Program-made: the position numbers and the translations under genes
Notes under the pieces: generated by a model
The model's database searches: none
What the model saw: the letters and a program-made list of their open reading frames with translations, nothing else
Told to the model about the DNA's origin: nothing
Shown here: in pieces, positions 24,765 to 34,561 of the stretch
How positions within the stretch are numbered: position 1 is the first letter of the stretch
Layout of the letters: each line of letters begins with the position of its first letter
Source of the DNA: JAEUQQ01 sp963697285
GTDB taxonomy: Bacteria > Acidobacteriota > Vicinamibacteria > Vicinamibacterales > JAFNAJ01
Direction of reading: 5' to 3'
NCBI GenBank assembly: GCA_963697285.1
Contig: CAVONI010000001.1
Location: 310,001-374,000, forward strand
Length of the DNA: 64,000 nucleotides

Positions 24765-27329
24765 CTACGGAAGCGCGCCCTGCAGATCCACGCGCCACGC
24801 GCTGCGACCGTGCGTGAACGCGTACAGCCGCTGCTGGCCCGTCTTGTTCAGGCGCAGTGACTCGGTCACCACGTTCGCGAAGCCGGTGACCTCCTTGTAC
24901 CAGTTCAGCCCGCCATCGATTGACGTGAACACGCCCGCGTCGGTGCCGAGGTACAGCCGCTGGGTGTTCATCGGGTCGATCACGATCGTGTGGACCGGGA
25001 TGTCGGGGATCCCTGTCACGCCGCTGCCGTCGATGCCGACCCAGGTTGCGCCCGCGTCGGTGCTCTTGTAGACGTGGCTCTGGCCGGCCACGGTGTTGAA
25101 CGTCGCATACGTCGCGTACACGACGTTCATGTCGAAGGGATCGAACTCCACCGACGACACGTACCCGGTGCGCGGCCGAACGACGGGCCAGGCGGTTGCC
25201 GACGTCGCCGTGCCGGCGACGTTGGTGCGGTGGATGTATCCGTCGCTCATCCCCACGACGGCGTTGTTCTGGTTGACGGGAGAGACGGCGAGGGCCGACA
25301 CGCTGCCGAGCCCGGCCGTGATGGTGCTCGCGCGGACCCAGGAGGCGGCCTGGTTGTTGGTCCGCCAGATGTACCAGCCGCCCGTCCACAATTGCTGCGC
25401 GTTCGCGTCGTTCATCGTGAAGGCGGTGATGAACGGGAAGCCACCGTCACCGGTGATGCCGGTGACCGCGTCGGCCCAGTTGAGGCCGCCGTCCGTGGAC
25501 TTCTGGATGGACAAGCCGGTGTACTCGGCGAACAGCACGTTGGTGTTGCCCGGGTCGACGGCGGTGTAACCGCCATCGCCGCCCTGGAGATCCTGCCAAC
25601 TCTGGCTGGCGGTCGTGCCGCGCAGCGTGCCGTTGTCCTGCGTCCCGCCGAAGAACGTGTTGCCGTCCGGATACGCCGACCCGTGGTAGAACTGCGTCAC
25701 CGCGTAACCGTTGTTGAGCGGCGTCCACGCAACCGCACCGGCCGTCGGGCTGCCGCACACTGCGTTCAGCGTGGTGCCCACGTTGGCGCGTGCGTCATCG
25801 GTTCGGTAGATGCCGCCATCGCTGGCGACGAACATCTTCTTGTTCGTCACGCCGTCGTACTGCGGGTGGAACGCGATCACGTGGTTGTCGGCGTGGGCGT
25901 ACTCCACATCGACGCCCCTGGTGAACCACCAGTACGACGCCAGGCCCCAGTTTGCGCCACCGTCATCCGAGCGGAACAGGTCGATGCCGCCGGCCCACAC
26001 CTTGTTGGGATCCTTCGGATCGACCGCGATGACGTTGTCGTACCAGCCCTGGTTGTAGAACTGGTTGCTCGGGCCGTAGCCGCAATCCGCGAGGAAGGCG
26101 TAGACGGGGTTGCTGAGCAGCACTGTGTTCAGCTTGTTCGCGTCGGTGTTCCGCACCTGCGCCGTGAACGACCCGGCCGCGCCGCTCGTCGTCGAGCGGA
26201 AGACCGCCAGGAAGCCGTCCTGGTAGGCGTTGCCCGCGGTTGACGCCGTCAACGCGTAGAGGATGTTCTGGTTCGATGGCGCCAGCGCCAGCGACGTGCG
26301 GCCCATGGCCGGCTCCTGGGCCGGTCCCAGCACCTGCTGCCACGGCAGCGTGGTGCCGCCCTCGACGGTGCGCCAGATGCCGCTCGCGGCCTGTGTCACG
26401 AAGCTGCCGCACGCGGCGAAGATGTAGCCGACCGTGCGATCGGTCTGCGTGACGAGGTCGGTGCAGCCTGCGACGCTGGGGCCGGTCAGCACGCGCGTCC
26501 ACGTCGTGCCGCTGTCGAGACTCCTCCAGACACCGGTGCGGGTCGCGGCCCACAGGCGCGCCGAGTTGCGCGGGCTGACGATGATGTCGTTGACGTAGTA
26601 GAAGTTGCTGTTGGCCGTGCCGGCGACCTGCGACCAGGTGGCGCCGCCATCGGTCGTCTTGAAGATCCCCGCGCCACGCACGCCGTCGGCGTTGTAGAAG
26701 CCTTCGCCCGTGCCCGCGTACAGGATGTTCGCGTTCTTCGGGTCAATCGCCAGCGAGTTCACGGCGATGTTCGGCACCGCGAGGTCGGTCAACGGGGCCC
26801 AGGTCGCGCCGCCGTCGGTCGTCTTCCACACCCCGCCGGCCACGGCGGCCGTGTACATGATGTCGGGGTTCGTCGGGTTGAACACGATCTGCCGCGTGCG
26901 GCCACCGATGTTGCCCGGGCCCAGCGGGCTCCACGTCCCGAGGGTGGCGCCGGCAGCGGGTCCGGCTGCCGAGGCCATGACCTGCGGCCCGGCAGGCAGG
27001 ATCTCGTTGGTCGCGCTCGAGTACTGCGGCATGCGATCGATGCGCGCCGCGGCCTGCAGATAGCGCTGCACCGGCAACTGCGGGAACGCCCGCGGCGTCT
27101 GCGCGCCATTGCGGGTCTCGATGCCCGTCGTGCGCTTGCGCGCCGCGAACATGTCGGCTTCGGCGGGCTGGTCGTAGCGCTTGAGGCCATCCTTGGCCGG
27201 CGGACGACGCGTCGTCGCGACCGACGGGGAGGGCGACTGCGCCTGCTCGGCACGGCCGACCGTGAACACGCCAACAGACACCGCGGCGACGAGCGCGGCG
27301 GTGGCATACGTATTTGCTGAGAACTTCAC
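24765..27329 (-). CDS. Exported BNR/Asp-box beta-propeller protein
   Basis: 854 residues from GTG 27329; GGAGG lies 7 nt upstream and a signal peptide follows (TYATAALVAAVSVGVFTVGR). After a linker rich in Ala/Pro/Arg (about 30-130), repeated Asp-box units appear across the protein, for example WKTTDGGATWAPL, FKTTDGGATWSQV, IQKSTDGGLNWAD and YKSTDAGATWVGI. These are the blades of VPS10/sialidase-type propellers. No sialidase catalytic Arg/Tyr set is evident, so a structural, binding or glycan-related role is more likely than sialidase. Large propellers of this kind are common and lineage-expanded in Vicinamibacteria. Confidence 0.83.
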   Translation of the reverse strand: MKFSANTYATAALVAAVSVGVFTVGRAEQAQSPSPSVATTRRPPAKDGLKRYDQPAEADMFAARKRTTGIETRNGAQTPRAFPQLPVQRYLQAAARIDRMPQYSSATNEILPAGPQVMASAAGPAAGATLGTWSPLGPGNIGGRTRQIVFNPTNPDIMYTAAVAGGVWKTTDGGATWAPLTDLAVPNIAVNSLAIDPKNANILYAGTGEGFYNADGVRGAGIFKTTDGGATWSQVAGTANSNFYYVNDIIVSPRNSARLWAATRTGVWRSLDSGTTWTRVLTGPSVAGCTDLVTQTDRTVGYIFAACGSFVTQAASGIWRTVEGGTTLPWQQVLGPAQEPAMGRTSLALAPSNQNILYALTASTAGNAYQDGFLAVFRSTTSGAAGSFTAQVRNTDANKLNTVLLSNPVYAFLADCGYGPSNQFYNQGWYDNVIAVDPKDPNKVWAGGIDLFRSDDGGANWGLASYWWFTRGVDVEYAHADNHVIAFHPQYDGVTNKKMFVASDGGIYRTDDARANVGTTLNAVCGSPTAGAVAWTPLNNGYAVTQFYHGSAYPDGNTFFGGTQDNGTLRGTTASQSWQDLQGGDGGYTAVDPGNTNVLFAEYTGLSIQKSTDGGLNWADAVTGITGDGGFPFITAFTMNDANAQQLWTGGWYIWRTNNQAASWVRASTITAGLGSVSALAVSPVNQNNAVVGMSDGYIHRTNVAGTATSATAWPVVRPRTGYVSSVEFDPFDMNVVYATYATFNTVAGQSHVYKSTDAGATWVGIDGSGVTGIPDIPVHTIVIDPMNTQRLYLGTDAGVFTSIDGGLNWYKEVTGFANVVTESLRLNKTGQQRLYAFTHGRSAWRVDLQGALP

Positions 27330-27447
27330 AAGGGACCTCCAGGCAATGGGCCGGCGGGAGCGCGCGCGATCCACGCGCCCTGACGACGAGGGTCTTCCGC
27401 GTCAAGCACGCGGACGACCCGTGACATGCGAGAGACGATGCGCGAGC

Positions 27448-28167
27448 TTATCGCGAAGAGACGCGCCGACGGAGGGCACCGCCGGCGAGGCCGAGGCCAA
27501 CGAGCAGCAGCGTGACGGGTTCAGGCACTGACCCGCGTGGCGGGACCTGGACGAGAGGCTGGTTGATGGCGAAACCCGCGGGAGCATTCGGATCATCAGG
27601 GACGGCGTCGAACGTCACCCGCGTGATGCCCGCGGCGCTGTCGGAGATCCCGATGAAGATCGCGGAGCCGTCCTGGTCGCCGGTGCTGTTGCCGTCGTTC
27701 CGTGTGAACGAGCCGAGCAGGACGTTGCCGGCGCCATACGCCGTGATGGTGGTCTGGAACGCGCCGAAGCCGAGGGTCTGTATCTGTGCGCCGACCGCCT
27801 TCACGGCGCTGCTGAAGTCGAGCGTCAGCAACCCGCCACCCACGGTGTTGAAGTTCTGGTCGAATCCGCCGCTCCAGAGGAGGGCTTCACCCAGGTTGAA
27901 ATTCCCTCCCCAGAGTCCGCCCTCGTCGACACGCGTCTGCAGCGCGTTCTGATTGCTGAACGCGACCGTGCGAGTCAGATCACCGGTGAGCGTCACGGAG
28001 GCGCCCTGCGCGACGGGGACAAAATTCTCGACGCCAAGAAGAGCGAGGTTGGCCGACGCGTTTGCGCCAAGCGCGCCGGGAGTCGAGATGCCAATGACGG
28101 CAGCGGTTGATGGCAGGGCAGTAATCGCCAGGATCGCCGCGACCGCGGCGCTTCGTACAAGCTTCAT
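27448..28167 (-). CDS. PEP-CTERM sorting-domain exported protein
   Basis: 239 residues from ATG 28167, with GGAGG 8 nt upstream. A signal peptide (MKLVRSAAVAAILAITALPS) is followed by a beta-rich body (TVGGGLLTLDFSSAVKAVGA, ITRVTFDAVPDDPN) and a C-terminal VPEPVTLLLVGLGLAGGALR plus Arg-rich end. That is the tripartite PEP-CTERM signal: the Pro-Glu-Pro motif, a membrane span and a basic tail. Such proteins are cut and anchored or released by exosortase (EpsH) during exopolysaccharide-linked export. No exosortase is in this window. Confidence 0.87.
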   Translation of the reverse strand: MKLVRSAAVAAILAITALPSTAAVIGISTPGALGANASANLALLGVENFVPVAQGASVTLTGDLTRTVAFSNQNALQTRVDEGGLWGGNFNLGEALLWSGGFDQNFNTVGGGLLTLDFSSAVKAVGAQIQTLGFGAFQTTITAYGAGNVLLGSFTRNDGNSTGDQDGSAIFIGISDSAAGITRVTFDAVPDDPNAPAGFAINQPLVQVPPRGSVPEPVTLLLVGLGLAGGALRRRVSSR

Positions 28168-28363
28168 TCGGAATCCTCCAAGAGGTAAGTAATCATTGGC
28201 ACGCAGGTACTGTGCCAGCAGAGCTTGATGCCGATTACCTGAGATCGTGCCAGAGGTGGCCGAACTAGTTAGCTCGCAGGCTGACAAAAGCTCGTCGTTT
28301 CGAGCGCAGCGCCGCGTTCGGCATGAAGTACCATGGCCGCGGTTTCTCTCGTCCGGAGGCTCC

Positions 28364-29812
28364 ATGGAAGGCTGTCACTACATCGGCAACGCGTGGGTGC
28401 CGTCAACCGGGGGCGCGACGATCCCGGTCGTGGACCCGAGCGACGCGCAACCGTTCTCGACCATCGCGCGCGGGAACGCCGCCGACGTCGATCGCGCCGT
28501 TGCCTCGGCGCGCGCCGCCATCGGCGACACGTTCGACGGCCCGTGGGGACGCCTGACGGCGTTGCAGCGCGGTCGGCTCATGACGAAGCTGTCGAACGCC
28601 GTGCTGGCCCATCACGAGGAACTGGCGCTGCTCGAGGCGCGCGACACGGGCAAGGCGCTCCGCGTGGCACGCAACGACGCCACCGCCCTGGCGCGGTACT
28701 TCGAGTACTACGCCGGCGCGTGCGACAAACTGCACGGCGAGACGCTGCCCTACGAGGCCGGCTACACGGTGCTGACCATCCGCGAGCCGCACGGCGTCAC
28801 GGGGCACATCATCCCGTGGAACTACCCGATGCAGATTTTCGGGCGGACGGTCGGCGGCTCGCTCGCCGCGGGCAACGCGTGCGTGGTGAAGCCGGGCGAG
28901 GATGCCAGCCTCTCGTCGCTGCGGCTGGCCGAACTTGCCGCCGACGTCGGCTTCCCGGCCGGCGCCCTCAACATCGTCACGGGCTACGGCCCCGAGGCGG
29001 GCGCCGCGCTCTGCGCGCACCGTGGCATCGATCACATCTCGTTCACCGGTTCGGCCGTGACGGGCTCGGCGATTGCGCACGCCGCGGCGGAGCGTCACTG
29101 TCCCGTCACGCTCGAACTCGGCGGCAAGTCGCCGCAGATCCTCTTTGCTGACGCCGACCTCGACGCCGCCCTGCCCGTGGTCGTCAACGCCATCATCCAG
29201 AACTGCGGCCAGACGTGCTCGGCCGGCAGTCGCGTGCTCGTCGAGCGGAGCATCTACGAAGACGTGCTCGCCAGGCTCACGGCGAGATTCTCGACGCTCC
29301 GGTCGGGGCCGCCGGCGCTCGACCTCGACATGGGACCTCTCGTCAACGCCAGGCAGTTCGAGAAGGTGCGTGGCTTCCTCAGCCAGGCCGAACGCGAAGG
29401 CATCGCCGTTGCGGCGCGAGGCAGCGTGGCAGCCGAGGCGGCCTCCACCGGCTACTACCAGGAGGCGGTGCTGCTGCGTGACGTGCCGCCAGGCAGCAGC
29501 CTCGCGCAGCAGGAAGTGTTCGGCCCCGTCCTGGTCGTGATGCCGTTCGACGACGAGGCCGGCGCGATCGGGCTGGCGAATGGGACCGAATACGGACTGG
29601 TGGCGGGCGTGTGGACGCAGGATGGCGGTCGACAACTGCGCGTCGCGCGCAAGCTGCGCTGCGGCCAGGTGTTCGTCAACAACTACGGCGCCGGCGGCGG
29701 GGTCGAGCTGCCCTTCGGTGGCATGAAGGGGAGCGGCTACGGGCGCGAGAAGGGCTTCGAAGCGCTGCTCGGCTTCACGACGCTGAAGACCATCGCCATC
29801 AGGCACGGGTAG
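28364..29812 (+). CDS. NAD(P)+-dependent aldehyde dehydrogenase
   Basis: 482 residues from ATG 28364 with CGGAGG just upstream. Family landmarks are in order: PWNYPMQIFGRTVGGSLAAG, HISFTGSAVTGSAIAHAA (cofactor turn), TLELGGKSPQILFADADLDA (general-base Glu) and QNCGQTCSAGSRVLV, with catalytic Cys in the expected place. EVFGPVLVV and PFGGMKGSGYGREKG close the fold. The closest general type is betaine/gamma-aminobutyraldehyde or broad aldehyde dehydrogenases, but the substrate cannot be assigned. It stands alone, divergent from the PEP-CTERM gene. Confidence 0.9.
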   Translation: MEGCHYIGNAWVPSTGGATIPVVDPSDAQPFSTIARGNAADVDRAVASARAAIGDTFDGPWGRLTALQRGRLMTKLSNAVLAHHEELALLEARDTGKALRVARNDATALARYFEYYAGACDKLHGETLPYEAGYTVLTIREPHGVTGHIIPWNYPMQIFGRTVGGSLAAGNACVVKPGEDASLSSLRLAELAADVGFPAGALNIVTGYGPEAGAALCAHRGIDHISFTGSAVTGSAIAHAAAERHCPVTLELGGKSPQILFADADLDAALPVVVNAIIQNCGQTCSAGSRVLVERSIYEDVLARLTARFSTLRSGPPALDLDMGPLVNARQFEKVRGFLSQAEREGIAVAARGSVAAEAASTGYYQEAVLLRDVPPGSSLAQQEVFGPVLVVMPFDDEAGAIGLANGTEYGLVAGVWTQDGGRQLRVARKLRCGQVFVNNYGAGGGVELPFGGMKGSGYGREKGFEALLGFTTLKTIAIRHG

Positions 29813-29822
29813 CAGAGAGAAT

Positions 29823-29869
29823 CACTCCCGGAGTGTTTGTCGGTGGGCGGCGGAATCACTCCGGGAGTC
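29823..29869. repeat. Paired ACTCCCGGAGT palindrome element, copy 1
   Basis: ACTCCCGGAGT (29824-29834) and its reverse complement ACTCCGGGAGT (29858-29868) start 34 bases apart between two convergent genes. Each unit is itself an inverted repeat around one central base, so small hairpins or one long 11-bp stem can form. The same pair occurs at 62610 and 63329. Confidence 0.75.
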
Positions 29870-29878
29870 TCTTTCGGT

Positions 29879-30394
29879 CTACCGCGGCGTCGCCATCAGC
29901 TGATCGGCGTGCCTGAGCGACACGCTGAACACCTTCGACGACCGTGTCGCGCCTTCGACGAAGTTGACCGTGTTCACCTGGTCGGCGAACAGGTCGACGA
30001 GGAGGACATTGGTCATCGCCGATTTCGCGAGCGCCTGCGCCCAGTCGGCCTCGACGTAGATCCAGGCGGTCTTCACCGTCACTTCGGCGCCGACGTACTT
30101 GAACACCGTGCGCTTCCCGCCAGACTCGAGGGCGAACGCCGCGTTGAGCCAGGGCTCGAACGCCGCGGCGAACGCCTTCGTGTCTTCGACCACCACGCGT
30201 CGCCCCGCCGCCCGGCCCAGCGCGGCTTCCAGGTCGTCGGGGAAGAACCGCAGGGCGACCTCGAGGCGACCGTCGGGCGTGCGCTCGACCTGCGCGAGCG
30301 TCGCGTGAAAGTCGTGGGCCGCCAGCGTAGCCACCGACGCCACGACGAACGCGAGTGCCGCGACGAAGCGCGCGCGGTGAGCCACCAGGGTCAC
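29879..30394 (-). CDS. DUF6702-type exported partner of M1 peptidase
   Basis: 171 residues from GTG 30394, which overlaps the stop of the M1 peptidase gene (GTGA), indicating translational coupling. A signal peptide (FVAALAFVVASVATLAAHDF) is followed by a beta-rich domain (VERTPDGRLEVALRFFPDDL, NVLLVDLFADQVNTVNF). DUF6702 proteins occur next to M1 family metallopeptidases in Bacteroidota and Acidobacteriota and are thought to be periplasmic; their role is unknown. Confidence 0.72.
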   Translation of the reverse strand: MTLVAHRARFVAALAFVVASVATLAAHDFHATLAQVERTPDGRLEVALRFFPDDLEAALGRAAGRRVVVEDTKAFAAAFEPWLNAAFALESGGKRTVFKYVGAEVTVKTAWIYVEADWAQALAKSAMTNVLLVDLFADQVNTVNFVEGATRSSKVFSVSLRHADQLMATPR

Positions 30395-32824
30395 GGCTGC
30401 GTGCCCGGCTTCTTCTCGAGTTGCTGCATCGGATTGCGCTGGCGCTCCTGCCTGAACAGCTGGAACCGCGACTTCACCGGTTGCGCGGGCCAGGTGTTGT
30501 TCGAGAGATCCACGTCGGCGATCTCGAGGTGCGGATCGAGCGTCAGGCTCTTGATTTCCTTGCCCGTCACGATCATCTTCTCGACCGACACGGCGTTCCT
30601 CCGCCAGATCTCCGCCGGGATCCGAAGCTCCTCCGACGTCCCGTCGGCGTAGTCGATCTTCAGGATCACCGGCATCACGAGGCCACCGATGTTGCGGAGG
30701 CCGACCAGGTAGAAGTTCGCGGTGGTCCCGAGCAGTTCCTTCTCTTTCGGTTCGAGCTTCGCGACGAGATCGGCGAACGCCTTGCGGTCGGCGTCCGTCA
30801 CGTCGAGCTCGTCGTAGCTGTTGTAGAAGTCCTTGAGGTCGGGCTGTGCGTCGACCAGCTTCGCCAGCGGTGCGTTGCGCTGCTGCGAGAGCGAGTCGGG
30901 CATGGCGTCACGCGTGGTCTTCTGGATGGCCTTCTCGGTCTCGGGGTTGCGCGTGTCGACGGTGTAGAGCTTGACGCCGTCGATGGCCTGGTCGGCGTGG
31001 TCGGTCGAATAGAACCACCCCCGCCAGAACCAGTCGAGATCGACGCCCGAGGCATCTTCCATGGTCCTGAAGAAATCGGCCGGCTCGGGCCGCTTGAACT
31101 TCCAGCGCGTCGAGTACTCCTTGAACGCGACGTCGAACAACCCCCGGCCGAGGATGGTCTCGCGCAGGATGTTCAGGCCCGTGGCCGGCTTGCTGTAGGC
31201 GTTGGGGCCGAGCTGCTGCACCGACTCGGAGTTCGTCATGATCGGGTCCTGCGTCGACGCCTGCATGTACTCGACGATGGCGCGCGGTTCGCCCCGCGAC
31301 GAGGGGTAGTCTTTCTCCCACTCGTTCTCGGCGAGGATCTGCAGGAAGGAGTTCAGCCCTTCGTCCATCCACGTCCACTGCCGCTCGTCGGAGTTCACGA
31401 TCATCGGGAAGTAGTTGTGTCCGACCTCGTGGATCACGACCGAGATCAGGCCGTACTTCGTCCGCTCGGCATACGTGCCATCCGGCTCGGGCCGCGGGCC
31501 GTTGAAGCAGATCATCGGGTACTCCATCCCGCCGACCGGACCGTTCACCGAGATCGCCACTGGATAGGGGTAGGCGAAGCTGAACTTCGAGTAGACGTTC
31601 AGCGTGTGGATCACGGCGGCGGTCGAGTACTTCTCCCACAGGGGGTTGCCCTCGTTCGGGTAGTACAGACATCGCCATCACGCGGTTCGGGTTGCCGTCG
31701 ACCATGTGGCCCTGGGCGTCCCAGATGAACTTGCGCGACGAGGCGAACGCGAAGTCACGGACGTTGTCTGCCTTGAAGACCCACGTCTTCTTGCCGGTCG
31801 ACTTCTCACTCTCGTTGGCTTTCGCCTCGGCGGGCGTCACCACCAGCACGGGCCGCGTGGCGGTTGTCGCCTGGGCAAGCCGGTCTCGCTGCGCGGGTGT
31901 CAGGACCTGTGCCGCGTTCTGCAGGACGCCCGATGCGCCGACCACGTGGTCGTCTGGCGCGGTGATGCGCACGAGGTAGTCGCCGAACTCGAGGGTGAAC
32001 TCGCCCGAGCCCAGGAACTGCTTGTGGTGCCAGCCGTTGACGTCGGTGTAGGCGGCAAGCCGCGGGAACCACTGCGCGATCTCGAAGATGTCGTTCCCGT
32101 CGGCGGGGAAGTGCTCGTAGCCGCTGCGGCCGCGAATCCGCTTCGCGTCGTTGATGTTGTAGTTCCACCCGACGTTGAAAACGAAGACGCCCTGGGGCGC
32201 GAGCGGCTGCTGCAGATCGATCCGCATCATCGTCTTGACGATGGTGTGGGGGAGTGGCGCGCCCTTGGCGTCGGTGACCGACGTGATGTTGTGGCCGCCG
32301 TCGAACGCCATCGACGCAAGGAGGCTCTCGAGGCTGTCGTACGACATCCGCGGCCCGCGCGGAGTGCCTTCGGCCGCCTCGGCGGCGCCGCCCCCGCCGC
32401 CCCGTCCGCCCATCCCCGTGAACGACGGGGCGGTCTGCGTCAGGGCCGTGTCGGAGTCCTTCCTGAAGATGTTCTGGTCGAGTTGCAGCCAGAGATACGT
32501 CAGGGGCTCGGGCGAGTTGTTCCTGTAGGTGATCGTCTCGCGGCCGGTGATGCGCCGGTTCACCTCGTCGAGTTCGACGTCGATGACGTAGTCGGCACGC
32601 TGCTGCCAGTAGCGGTAGCCGGGTGCTCCGGAAGCGGTCCGGTAGTCGTTGGGCGTCGGCAGGATCTCTTCGAGCTGCCTGAACTTGTCGACGGGGTTGA
32701 CCAGCGTCGTCTGGGCACCGGCGCCTGTCGGGACGGCAAGAAGAGCGAGGACCAGGGCGGTCCCGCACCGGAGCGGTGCAGGGGATGAGAAGGTCACGCG
32801 GGAGACTCCTTGAGAGGAGGCCAC
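30391..32824 (-). CDS. Exported M1-family zinc metallopeptidase with a frame change
   Basis: About 800 residues when joined across a frame change near 31668. A signal peptide (about 15-37) and the N-terminal beta saddle (VNRRITGRETITYRNNSPEP, YLWLQLDQNIFR) lie in one frame. The catalytic domain lies in the next: the zinc motif VVIHEVGHNYFPMI, 18 residues later DEGLNSFLQILAE (third ligand Glu), and the substrate loop GGMEYPMIC. The normal sequence around the junction would read MSLYYPNEGNPLW; the DNA appears to lack two bases. Either an error or a recent mutation; everything after the junction is intact. M1 enzymes trim peptides as aminopeptidases in the periplasm. The DUF6702 gene overlaps its end. 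Confidence 0.83.
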
Positions 32825-33061
32825 GAGGAAGCGGCCGCGCGTAGTCTAACCGCAACGCGGGTCATTCCTCGTCCCGGGCGTCGTGCGTGGGTGGACCGAG
32901 CGGCCCCGCCGCGCGGACGGTGCGCCGTCGGCCTGTGCCTGCGCAACCTCGCCGCGACAGCGAGGGGCTCTGCGAATCGACGATAATCGGCACGCACGAG
33001 GTGGCCCGCGGGGCGACCGCGCCACACGCGTGCGGGCGAGCTGTTCACCGGGAGTACGGAC

Positions 33062-34553
33062 ATGCGGAAGTGGTTCATGCGGCTGGTCGGGCTTGTGCTG
33101 CTTCGTGGCCGCGACCCTCGTAATCGGCGGCGGCGTCCAGGCGGTCATGGCCGTGCCCGAGTTGCAGGCATGGCACCGTTTCGTGCCCCAGGCGGAACTG
33201 CGCGCGACTGACATCGACGCATCGTTCACGCTGGCTCAGTACCTCGAGCGCGAGGCGACGGTGTTCGCGCAGGTGCACGACAACGTCGAGGCGCCCACCG
33301 TCGCGACCGCCGGCGCGATCGTCGTCGGCAGCCGGTACGATCCGTCGAGCATGAGCTCGCCGCGGCACGCCGACCGCGATTGGAACCGCACGTTCGAGAT
33401 GGTGCCCGCCGACATTCGCGGCGGCGTCCTGCTCGTGCACGGCCTCACCGACTCGCCGTACAGCATGCGGACGATTGCGGGCCTGCTGAAAGCGAAGGGC
33501 TACTACGCGCTGGCGCTGCGGATGCCCGGCCACGGGACGGTGCCGGCGGGCCTGGTACACGCGCAGGGCGAGGATTGGCTCGCCGCCGTCCGCATGGGCG
33601 TGCGCCACGTGCGGCGCACGATCGGCCCCGATCGCCCGCTGATGCTCGTCGGATACTCCAACGGCGGCGCGCAGGTGATGCGCTATGCGCTCGAAGCCAC
33701 CCTCGATGCCACGTTGCCGGCGCCGTCACGCATCGTGTTGATCTCGCCGATGATCGGCGTGAGTCCGCTGGCGCGGCTCGCGCGCATCATCAGCGCGCTC
33801 GGTCCGTTCCCCGGTTTCGAGAAGGCACGGTGGCTCGACGTCATCCCCGAATACAACCCGTTCAAGTACAACTCGTTTCCCGCAAACGCCGGGCTCCAGA
33901 GCTTCCGTGTGTCGTCGAGCCTCCAGGACGAGATCGCGGCCGCCGTCGAGAGCGGTGCGATCGAACGCCTGCCGCCGATCCTGACGTTCGTGTCGGTGGT
34001 CGATTCGACCGTCAGCACGCCGGCCGTGGTCGAGGTCCTTTACAACCAGCTACGCGGGCGCGGCCACGAGCTCGTCGCCTTCGACATCAACCGCTTGTCG
34101 GGGCTCGAGCCGTTCATCCGTCCGTCAGACGCGGCGATGGTGGCCAGGCTGGCCGCCGGCGGCGCGCGCACGTATGGGCGCACGCTGATCACGAACGTCA
34201 CCGCCGAGACGCTCGGCGTGAAGGCGCGGTCGGTGGCCCCGGGATCGACGAACGTCGAGGATGTGCCGTTGGAGCTCGCGTGGCCAGCCGCCATCTTCTC
34301 GCTGTCACACGTCGCGCTGCCGTTTCCGCCCGACGACCCCATCTACGGGCCCGGGCCTGGAACGGGCGCGCCGCGCTCGCTCACGCTGGGCCGGCTGGCG
34401 CCGCGCGGAGAGAAGGCGGTGCTCACCGTGCCCATCGAGACACTGATGCGAGTCAGCTGGAACCCGTTCTTCCCTTACATGGCGCAACGGATCGAGGCAT
34501 GGGCCGATGAGGCCGTCGCGTCGGCGCCGGTCGCGGGTGCGGTCAAGCCGTAG
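33062..34553 (+). CDS. Exported alpha/beta-hydrolase (lipase-like), frame change in signal peptide
   Basis: About 497 residues. A serine-hydrolase core is clear: LLVHGLTDSPYSM (oxyanion region), nucleophile elbow VGYSNGGAQVM (Ser near 196), FVSVVDSTVSTPAV (acid) and LSHVALPFPPDD (His). The body is one open frame, but the signal peptide begins in another: MRKWFMRLVGLVL from ATG 33062, then FVAATLVIGGGVQ in the main frame. A small frame change near 33100 (again like two missing bases) links them. Without it there is no good start. The protein is likely a periplasmic or secreted esterase; the substrate is unknown. Confidence 0.75.
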
Positions 34554-34561
34554 CCAGCGCG

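Noticed and set aside
24990..26243. Long forward frame (417 codons) opposite the BNR propeller gene
   Set aside because: It is the antisense of a gene with signal peptide, ribosome site and repeated Asp-box motifs; the forward translation is Arg/Val/Gly-rich without domains.
27448..28167. Complete PEP-CTERM/exosortase locus
   Set aside because: Only the sorting-domain protein is present; no exosortase or exopolysaccharide genes lie in the window.
28403..29806. 467-codon reverse frame opposite the aldehyde dehydrogenase
   Set aside because: The forward frame has all catalytic motifs; the reverse one is His/Arg-rich and has no ribosome site.
31655..31680. Programmed ribosomal frameshift in the M1 peptidase
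   Set aside because: No slippery heptamer or downstream structure is evident, the family needs none, and many other genes here have similar small indels.
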